Shown here: piece after piece, positions 1 to 5,017 of the stretch
Position numbering within the stretch: the first letter of the stretch is position 1
How the letters are laid out: each line of letters starts with the position of its first letter
Assembly: GCA_002697505.1 (NCBI GenBank)
Contig: NZWA01000051.1
Coordinates: 26,390-33,253, forward strand
Origin: Flavobacteriales bacterium
Lineage (GTDB): Bacteria; Bacteroidota; Bacteroidia; Flavobacteriales; BACL11
DNA length: 6,864 bases
Direction: 5' to 3'
Notes under the pieces: generated by a model
Database searches by the model: none
The model's input: only the letters and a program-made list of their open reading frames with translations
What the model was told of the DNA's origin: nothing
Made by a program: the position numbers and the translations under genes

Positions 1-789
1 TCTATTTACTAATTGTTCTGATGACATTTCTAATGAAAAAAAACCAACTGGTTTATTATAATCTATCGCAATGTTTCTTGCCATAGAAAGTGCAAAAGCT
101 GTTTTTCCCATACCAGGTCTTGCTGCAATAATAATTAAGTCAGATGCTTGCCAGCCTGACGTAACTCTATCTAAATTAGAAAAACCTGTAGGTATTCCAC
201 TTAGTGTATCTTCTTTATTTCTCAGTATCTCAATGTTTTCTAACGCTCCTTTAATTAAAACACTCATTTTATCATAACTTTTACGTAAAGTTCCTTCTGT
301 TACAGTAAATAGCTTTTCTTCAGCAGTACTCAATAAATCAAAAATATCTACAGATTCGTTGAATGCATCATTAATGATGTTGTTTGAAATACTAATTAAT
401 GATCTTTTAATAAATTTTTCAGCAATAATTCTGGCGTGAAACTCAGTATTTGAAGCTGAAGCAATATTATTGGTTAGTTCAGAAATATAGCTAAAACCTC
501 CAATGAAATCTATTTCTCCCATTTTTTTTAACTCTTCAGTTACAGTTAAAATATCAACAGGTTGTGTGTTATTAAATAATTTAACTATTGCTTCAAATAT
601 TTTTTGATGTTCTCTTTTATAAAAATATTCTGGGTGAAGAGAATCAATTGTATCTGATAACGATTCATTATCAATCATTAAAGCACCCAAAACAGCACGT
701 TCTAAGTCAATCGCTTGTGGTTGAAGTTTACCATCTACTTTATTTGTTGATGTTGCTTTTAATACTCTTTTTCCAATTTTTTTTGCCAT
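1..789 (-). CDS. dnaB: Replicative DNA helicase DnaB, N-terminal 263 residues (partial, off left edge)
   Basis: DnaB is the hexameric ATP-dependent helicase that unwinds DNA at the replication fork and loads primase. The frame is open to base 1, so the C-terminal part is missing. Visible order: a short basic leader (MAKKIGKRV); the DnaB N-terminal helical domain at about residues 24-125 (IDLERAVLGALM near its start); a linker helix (about 143-165); then the RecA-like ATPase domain, opening with GIPTGFSNLDRVTSGWQ (about 198-214). Walker A is ARPGMGKTA at 223-231, and motif H1a with its conserved Glu is FFSLEMS at 250-256, just before the edge. Walker B and the DNA-binding loops lie outside the window. 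The ATG at 789 gives the expected N-terminus and follows the accA stop by one base, so the two genes are probably cotranscribed with coupled translation. No strong Shine-Dalgarno is visible. Nothing looks broken. The identification rests on domain order and motifs and is very secure. Confidence 0.96.
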   Translation of the reverse strand, partial: MAKKIGKRVLKATSTNKVDGKLQPQAIDLERAVLGALMIDNESLSDTIDSLHPEYFYKREHQKIFEAIVKLFNNTQPVDILTVTEELKKMGEIDFIGGFSYISELTNNIASASNTEFHARIIAEKFIKRSLISISNNIINDAFNESVDIFDLLSTAEEKLFTVTEGTLRKSYDKMSVLIKGALENIEILRNKEDTLSGIPTGFSNLDRVTSGWQASDLIIIAARPGMGKTAFALSMARNIAIDYNKPVGFFSLEMSSEQLVNR

Positions 790-790
790 A

Positions 791-1744
791 TTATTCTTTT
801 ATAAAACCCATTTTAGAGAATTTTTCCATTCTGTTAAAAATTAATTTTTCTTTTTCTATTTTTTTGAGTTCATTAATTGATGTTAGTATAGTTTTTTTGA
901 CTTTTTGAAATGTTTTTTCTGGAAAAGTGTGTGCTCCGCCTAAAGGCTCTTGAATAATTTCATCAACAAGTCCTAAATTACTCATGTCTGTTGCTGTTAA
1001 TTTTAAAGACTTTGCAGCTGTTTCTTTAAACTCCCAACTTCCCCACAAAATTGTTGAGCAATTTTCAGGAGATATAACTGAGTACCATGAATTATTTAAC
1101 ATCAGTATTTTATCACCAACACCTATTCCAAGTGCACCTCCAGATGCTCCCTCACCAATTATAATAACAATAATGGGAACTTTAATTCTTGTCATCTCCA
1201 ATATATTTCTTGCAATAGCTTCACCTTGACCTCTTTGCTCCGCTTCTAAACCTGGAAAAGCTCCTGGGGTATCAACAAGACAGATAATTGGTTTGTTAAA
1301 CTTTTCAGCTAATTTCATTAATCGTAATGCTTTTCTGTAACCGTCTGGTGAGGCCATACCGAAGTTTCTAAATTGTCTTTCTTTAGTATTTCTTCCTTTT
1401 TGTTGTCCAATAAACATTACACCATGATCACCCACTATACCCCAACCACCAATCATAGCCTTATCATCTTTTATATTCCTATCTCCATGAAGCTCGACAA
1501 ATTCACCTTTTGTTAATGCATTAATATAATCTAAAGCGTAAGGTCTTTGAGGGTGTCTAGATACTTGAACCTTTTGCCATGCACTCAGATTGTTATAAAT
1601 TTCTTCTCTTTTTTTTATTATTTGTTTGTTTAAGTCATCAAGTGTTTTACTAATATCAACTGTATTATCTTCACCTAGCTCTTGGGCTTTTTTGAATTTT
1701 TCAATAAGATCTTCAATCGGTTTTTCGAAATCAAGATATTCCAT
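791..1744 (-). CDS. accA: Acetyl-CoA carboxylase carboxyltransferase subunit alpha
   Basis: AccA pairs with AccD to form the carboxyltransferase that moves CO2 from carboxybiotin-BCCP to acetyl-CoA, making malonyl-CoA for fatty acid synthesis in the cytoplasm. The 317 residues match the usual length of about 315-320. The N-terminal LDFEKPI segment and helical region precede the crotonase-like core. Visible family motifs are SRHPQRPY (62-69), HGDR (86-89), RNFGMASPDGYRKALRLM (126-143), DTPGAFPG (158-165), the glycine-rich oxyanion-hole loop GEGASGGALGIGVGD (197-211), YSVISPENC (221-229) and EPLGGAH (266-272). The start at 1744 reproduces the family N-terminus (MEYLDFE). A candidate Bacteroidota -7 box lies 14 bp upstream. 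accA appears to be first in a two-gene unit with dnaB, whose ATG follows the accA TAA after one base. No defects seen. Confidence 0.97.
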   Translation of the reverse strand: MEYLDFEKPIEDLIEKFKKAQELGEDNTVDISKTLDDLNKQIIKKREEIYNNLSAWQKVQVSRHPQRPYALDYINALTKGEFVELHGDRNIKDDKAMIGGWGIVGDHGVMFIGQQKGRNTKERQFRNFGMASPDGYRKALRLMKLAEKFNKPIICLVDTPGAFPGLEAEQRGQGEAIARNILEMTRIKVPIIVIIIGEGASGGALGIGVGDKILMLNNSWYSVISPENCSTILWGSWEFKETAAKSLKLTATDMSNLGLVDEIIQEPLGGAHTFPEKTFQKVKKTILTSINELKKIEKEKLIFNRMEKFSKMGFIKE

Positions 1745-1758
1745 ATTTTTTTTATTAA

Positions 1759-1766
1759 CAAATTTA
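1759..1766 (-). promoter_or_regulatory. Candidate -7 promoter box (TAAATTTG) for accA-dnaB
   Basis: Read on the minus strand, this octamer fits the Bacteroidota primary sigma factor -7 consensus TAnnTTTG exactly. It ends 14 bp before the accA ATG, which would give a very short leader. I found no TTG-type -33 element at the expected distance, so support is from the -7 box and its position only. The spacer is very AT-rich, so a chance match is possible. Confidence 0.45.
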
Positions 1767-1806
1767 AATAAAATGATTATTCATTACATATAATTTAATA
1801 GATGAT

Positions 1807-1814
1807 TATTTTTG
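1807..1814 (+). promoter_or_regulatory. Candidate -7 promoter box (TATTTTTG) for ispE
   Basis: This is an exact match to TAnnTTTG on the plus strand, ending 17 bp before the ispE ATG, so transcription would start a few bases later with a short leader. As for accA, no convincing -33 TTG is seen. The 9-mer ATGATTATT occurs at 1773-1781 and again at 1802-1810, where it overlaps this box; the meaning of that direct repeat is unknown. Confidence 0.45.
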
Positions 1815-1831
1815 TTGTTGAAAACTATTAA

Positions 1832-2602
1832 ATGATTTCATACCCAAACGCCAAAATAAATATCGGATTAGATATATTAAGCAAAAGAGATGATGGTTAT
1901 CATAATATTTGTTCAATATTTTATCCTGTTATGTCACTAACTGATGTTCTTGAAATAAAAAAATCAAATGATTTTATTTTCACATCTTCAGGAAAAAAAA
2001 TTAATAATAACAATATTTGTGTTAAAGCATTTAATTTATTTAAAAAAGAGTTTGACATTTCTAATGTTCATATACATTTACATAAGCGGATTCCTATATG
2101 TGCAGGACTTGGTGGGGGATCATCTGATGCATCATTCACATTAAAAATGTTAAATGATTTATTTAATTTAAACTTATCATGTAAACAGTTAAAATCTTAT
2201 GCATTAATGATTGGTGCAGATTGTCCTTTTTTTATAGAAAACAAACCAATGTTAGTTGAGGGTATTGGAGAAAAATTAAATTATATTAAACTTAATTTAG
2301 ATTCATATGACATCAAAGTATATTCAAGTGATATAAAAGTAAGCACTGTTGAAGCCTATTCACTAATTAAAAGCTTTAAAAACAGTAATTTAAGTTACAA
2401 TATTAAAAAACCTATCAATACGTGGCAAGAAAATATTTTTAATGATTTTGAGGAACCGATTTTTCAGTTATATCCTAAACTAAGAGAAAAGAAAAGAAAA
2501 ATAATTGAAGATGGCGCTTTATATTGTTCCATGTCAGGAACTGGTTCCTCAATCTATGCAATTTTTAAAAAAAAAAGCAATTTATCCGTTCATTGTAATT
2601 AA
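1832..2602 (+). CDS. ispE: 4-diphosphocytidyl-2-C-methyl-D-erythritol kinase
   Basis: IspE is the GHMP-family kinase of the MEP pathway; it phosphorylates the 2-hydroxyl of CDP-methylerythritol using ATP, so the cell probably makes isoprenoid precursors by the non-mevalonate route. At 256 residues it is slightly short for the family (E. coli about 283). The N-terminal motif PNAKINIGL carries the catalytic Lys (K8), followed by KRDDGYHNICSIFYP (18-32). The ATP-binding loop is PICAGLGGGSSDAS (88-101). GADCPFF (128-134) contains the expected catalytic Asp (D130). GHMP motif III is MSGTGSS (234-240). The start is set by the conserved N-terminus. An A10 run (2567-2576) lies near the 3' end, after all catalytic motifs, so an indel there would change only the last dozen or so residues. 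The gene is divergent from accA and overlaps rho tail to tail by 21 bp. Confidence 0.96.
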   Translation: MISYPNAKINIGLDILSKRDDGYHNICSIFYPVMSLTDVLEIKKSNDFIFTSSGKKINNNNICVKAFNLFKKEFDISNVHIHLHKRIPICAGLGGGSSDASFTLKMLNDLFNLNLSCKQLKSYALMIGADCPFFIENKPMLVEGIGEKLNYIKLNLDSYDIKVYSSDIKVSTVEAYSLIKSFKNSNLSYNIKKPINTWQENIFNDFEEPIFQLYPKLREKKRKIIEDGALYCSMSGTGSSIYAIFKKKSNLSVHCN

Positions 2603-3994
2603 AAACTCATTATTATCTTGAGTTTTTTCTAATCTATCTTTCATAAATTCAATTGCTTCAACAGGGTTCATATCTGCTAGATAATTTCTAAGCACCCAGA
2701 TTCTTTGTATATGTTCAGTTTTAAGTAGAAGATCTTCTCTTCTTGTACTTGATGAAACTAAATCAACAGACGGGAAAATTCTTCGATTTGAGATCTTTCT
2801 ATCAAGTTGTAATTCCATGTTACCAGTTCCTTTAAATTCCTCAAATATAACTTCATCCATTTTACTTCCTGTTTCAGTTAGAGCAGTAGCTAAAATAGTT
2901 AATGATCCTCCTTTTTCAATTTTTCTAGCTGCACCGAAAAATCTTTTTGGCTTATGTAAAGCGTTTGCATCTACACCACCACTAAGAATTTTTCCGGAAG
3001 CTGGTTGTACAGTATTGTATGCTCTGGCCAGTCTTGTTATAGAGTCAAGTAAAATCACTACATCATGACCACATTCAACCATACGTTTAGCTTTTTCTAA
3101 AACAATATCAGCTACCTTAACATGTCTACTAGCAGGTTCATCAAAAGTAGATGCAATTACTTCTGCATTAACATTTCTTTCCATATCAGTAACTTCTTCA
3201 GGTCTTTCATCAATTAAAAGTATTATCATATAAACTTCAGGGTGATTGTCTGCAATTGCATTCGCAATATCTTTTAATAAAACAGTTTTTCCAGTTTTTG
3301 GTTGTGCTACAATTAAACCTCTCTGACCTTTACCAATAGGAGTAAATATATCTAACATTCTTGTTGTTATGTTATTATGTCCATTTCCAAGTAAATTGAA
3401 TTTTTCATTAGGGAAAAGTGGTTTCAAATGGTGAAATGGAACTCTATCTCTAGCGATTCTAGGGTCACAACCATTAATACTCTTTACATTTATCAGTGGG
3501 AAATATTTTTCTCCTGTCTTTGGAGGCCGTACTGTTCCTTTAATTGTATCTCCTGTAATTAATCCAAAAAGTTTTATTTGAGAATGTGATACATAAACAT
3601 CATCTGGAGATGTTAAATAATGATAATCACTTGATCTCATAAAGCCATAGCCATCTGGCATAATTTCTATAACTCCCTCAGTTTCAATAATTCCATCGAA
3701 ATCATAATCATATTTAGAGACATGCTTATTGTGATTATTTTGTTTTGTTTGATTGTTATTTTTTTGAGAATTATTTTTACTGACATCTTCCTTATTTGAA
3801 GTATCATGTTTTTTGATCTTTTTTTTCATTTTAGAATTTTCCGGTTTCATTTTAGAATTTTCTGCTTGATGATCTAAAATAGCATATATAAGTTCTTGTT
3901 TTTTTAATTTTTCAAATTTTGGAATACTAAGTTCTTCACCAATTTTTTTTAGGTCTGCAACCCTTTTGTTGTTTAGCTCTTCTAGTTTGTACAT
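2582..3994 (-). CDS. rho: Transcription termination factor Rho
   Basis: Rho is a hexameric RNA-dependent ATPase that binds nascent RNA and stops RNA polymerase. Taking the ATG at 3994 gives 470 residues, longer than E. coli Rho (419). Domains: Rho_N helical segment (about 1-43); a low-complexity Lys/Asn/Gln-rich linker (about 44-95); a cold-shock-like RNA-binding domain with RNP1 DGYGFMR (114-120); and the RecA-like motor. In the motor are Walker A AQPKTGKT (230-237), DERPEEVTDM (262-271, with the family's catalytic Glu), Walker B VVILLDS (312-318), the Q/R-loop region GGVDANALHKPKRFFGAAR (339-357) and TALTETGSKMDEVIFEEFKGTGN (370-392, in part). A GTG at 4015 would add seven residues (V/MLIKKKL), but the ATG better matches family N-termini. 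The linker contains an in-frame seven-residue duplication. The last codons overlap ispE and contain a terminator-like hairpin. No obvious -7 box was found upstream. Confidence 0.97.
   Translation of the reverse strand: MYKLEELNNKRVADLKKIGEELSIPKFEKLKKQELIYAILDHQAENSKMKPENSKMKKKIKKHDTSNKEDVSKNNSQKNNNQTKQNNHNKHVSKYDYDFDGIIETEGVIEIMPDGYGFMRSSDYHYLTSPDDVYVSHSQIKLFGLITGDTIKGTVRPPKTGEKYFPLINVKSINGCDPRIARDRVPFHHLKPLFPNEKFNLLGNGHNNITTRMLDIFTPIGKGQRGLIVAQPKTGKTVLLKDIANAIADNHPEVYMIILLIDERPEEVTDMERNVNAEVIASTFDEPASRHVKVADIVLEKAKRMVECGHDVVILLDSITRLARAYNTVQPASGKILSGGVDANALHKPKRFFGAARKIEKGGSLTILATALTETGSKMDEVIFEEFKGTGNMELQLDRKISNRRIFPSVDLVSSSTRREDLLLKTEHIQRIWVLRNYLADMNPVEAIEFMKDRLEKTQDNNEFLITMNG
2601..2628 (+). 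terminator. Putative intrinsic terminator of ispE inside the rho 3' end
   Basis: A perfect 9-bp inverted repeat (AAAAACTCA at 2601-2609, TGAGTTTTT at 2619-2627) with a 9-nt loop begins on the last two bases of the ispE stop codon. The right arm runs into six consecutive T (2623-2628). Shape and position fit a Rho-independent terminator on the plus strand, but only two pairs are G-C, so the stem is weak. It occupies codons just before the rho stop on the other strand, where the tract is shorter (five T). Confidence 0.5.
3824..3862 (-). repeat. In-frame 21-bp tandem duplication in the Rho linker
   Basis: Two identical 18-bp copies (3824-3841 and 3845-3862) recur with a 21-bp period, encoding ENSKMK twice, separated by Pro. 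The repeat lies in the disordered insert between the Rho_N and RNA-binding domains. Identity at the DNA level suggests a recent duplication. Because the period is seven codons, copy number could change without breaking the frame. Confidence 0.8.
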
Positions 3995-4011
3995 TAGTTT
4001 TTTTTTGATTA

Positions 4012-4022
4012 ACACTTAGTGT
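4012..4022. repeat. Small dyad ACACT-T-AGTGT in the rho upstream region
   Basis: A perfect 5-bp palindrome with a one-base centre lies 18 bp upstream of the rho ATG, so it is probably in or near the rho leader. It could be an operator half-site pair or chance. A one-base centre cannot form a stable RNA hairpin. No regulator is implied by the sequence. Confidence 0.3.
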
Positions 4023-4083
4023 GTTGTTTGAAATAATTTTTTGGTATAAGGTAAGATGTATTTTCTTAATAGAATTATATGCA

Positions 4084-4116
4084 ATAATACAATTTTTTAT
4101 TATATCATTGTATTGT
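4084..4116 (+). repeat. Inverted repeat in the spacer before the DUF4293 gene
   Basis: AATACAAT (4086-4093) and ATTGTATT (4107-4114) are perfect inverted copies around a 13-nt loop. In RNA the stem can extend to ten pairs through a U-G and an A-U pair. It ends 16 bp before the DUF4293 start and sits within the 138-bp divergent spacer between rho and that gene. It could be an operator dyad or a weak leader hairpin. A near-match to the -7 consensus (TATCATTG, one mismatch) lies inside it at 4103-4110. Confidence 0.4.
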
Positions 4117-4132
4117 AATTAATTTTATTTCT

Positions 4133-4522
4133 ATGATTCAAAGGTTTCAAACTCTTTTCATGTTATTTTCAATCATATCTTTAGTAGTGATCATTGTAAA
4201 TTTTCCAATTTTAATTAAAGATGCAGATAAGTTCCATATTAAAAATTTTCCATTAGTTAAATATATTATGTTATCGTCAATTTTTTTAACGACATATTCT
4301 ATTTTTCAATATAAAAAACTAAAAAGACAAAGATTGTTAGTTTCATTTTCAAGATTTTTAATTACAATCGCTATAATTTTAATTGTAGTTTTATACAAAA
4401 AAGATTATGATTTGGAATTAGGATTCTATTTGTTGTTAGTGCCTTTTATTTTTTTACTGATTTCTGATTTTCTTATTAAAAAAGATCAGAAGTTAATTAA
4501 GTCAGCTGATAGAATTAGATGA
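4133..4522 (+). CDS. DUF4293 family membrane protein
   Basis: This is a small hydrophobic protein of 129 residues with four likely membrane segments at about 6-25, 41-58, 69-88 and 96-113, separated by short charged loops (KKLKRQR after the second, KKDYDLE after the third). The N-terminal MIQRFQTLF and the C-terminal tail ending KLIKSADRIR are the pattern I associate with DUF4293, a Bacteroidota family of unknown function usually found next to rho, as here. It probably resides in the inner membrane with the charged tail in the cytoplasm. No catalytic motif is visible and no function should be assigned. It is divergent from rho across a 138-bp spacer and overlaps the phosphoesterase gene tail to tail by 21 bp. 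T7 follows the stop (4523-4529), but I found no convincing hairpin before it. Confidence 0.85.
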   Translation: MIQRFQTLFMLFSIISLVVIIVNFPILIKDADKFHIKNFPLVKYIMLSSIFLTTYSIFQYKKLKRQRLLVSFSRFLITIAIILIVVLYKKDYDLELGFYLLLVPFIFLLISDFLIKKDQKLIKSADRIR

Positions 4523-5017
4523 TTTTTTTCTAGACAATTCAATAATATTTAGATTTTTAATATTTTCTTTATCTATATCAAAGCATACAATAGTTTTTAC
4601 AAAATGTATTCCATAGTTTCCTGCTGCTCCTGGATTTATACATAACATTTTATTTTTTTTATCGTAATAAATTTTAAGAATGTGAGAGTGCCCCGTAATA
4701 AAAATATCAGGCTTATTTTTTTTAATTTCTTGATATATCTCATTATCATTTTTTTTTCTTGATCTACCAATATGTGTCATTAGTATTGTTTTGTTTTCAC
4801 ATTTAAAAAAAATTGTTTTTTCTAGTTCAGATCTAATCTTATTGTTATCAATGTTACCCCATACAGCTTTTACATTAGAATAATTTAACAAACTATTATA
4901 AGTTTTAAGATCACCTATATCTCCAGCATGCCATATTTCATCAGCTTTTTTAAAATACTTTATAAAACGTTTGTCAATATTTCCGTGAGTGTCAGAAATA
5001 ACTACAATGTGCTTCAT
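4502..5017 (-). CDS. YfcE/MJ0936-family metallophosphoesterase
   Basis: This is a 171-residue calcineurin-like phosphoesterase of the small YfcE/MJ0936 type, using two divalent metal ions to hydrolyse phosphoester bonds; the family is cytoplasmic and the physiological substrate here is unknown. Metal-ligand motifs appear in order: SDTHG (D9, H11), HAGDIGD (D33), GNID (N55), THIG (H82) and GHSH (H110, H112), followed by NPGAAGNYG. The set is complete, so activity is expected. The length is normal. The ATG at 5017 gives the family N-terminus MKHIVVISDTHGN. It overlaps the stop of the upstream surface-protein gene as ATGA, which points to translational coupling. The 3' end overlaps the DUF4293 gene by 21 bp. 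The C-terminal RKKSSNSIS is a low-complexity tail. Biochemically characterised relatives act on various phosphodiesters, and the sequence does not say which applies here. Confidence 0.92.
   Translation of the reverse strand: MKHIVVISDTHGNIDKRFIKYFKKADEIWHAGDIGDLKTYNSLLNYSNVKAVWGNIDNNKIRSELEKTIFFKCENKTILMTHIGRSRKKNDNEIYQEIKKNKPDIFITGHSHILKIYYDKKNKMLCINPGAAGNYGIHFVKTIVCFDIDKENIKNLNIIELSRKKSSNSIS

Noticed and set aside
71..277. Plus-strand open frame of 68 codons
   Set aside because: Antisense to the DnaB ATPase domain, with no recognisable motif.
588..908. Plus-strand open frame of 106 codons, hydrophobic
   Set aside because: It lies antisense to dnaB and the end of accA, both clearly real. 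Its Leu/Phe/Ile-rich product is what the complement of AT-rich coding DNA gives.
984..1229. Plus-strand open frame of 81 codons
   Set aside because: Antisense to the conserved core of accA, with no independent support.
2817..3068. Plus-strand open frame of 83 codons
   Set aside because: Antisense to the Rho ATPase motifs, with no independent support.
3995..4015. GTG at 4015 as the rho start
   Set aside because: It adds only seven mostly basic residues before an ATG that gives a typical Rho N-terminus. I cannot exclude it, but the ATG at 3994 is preferred.
4544..4564. AATATT repeated as a possible terminator stem after the DUF4293 gene
   Set aside because: Only six A-T pairs, no adjoining GC pairs and no clean T-run directly after; too weak to call.
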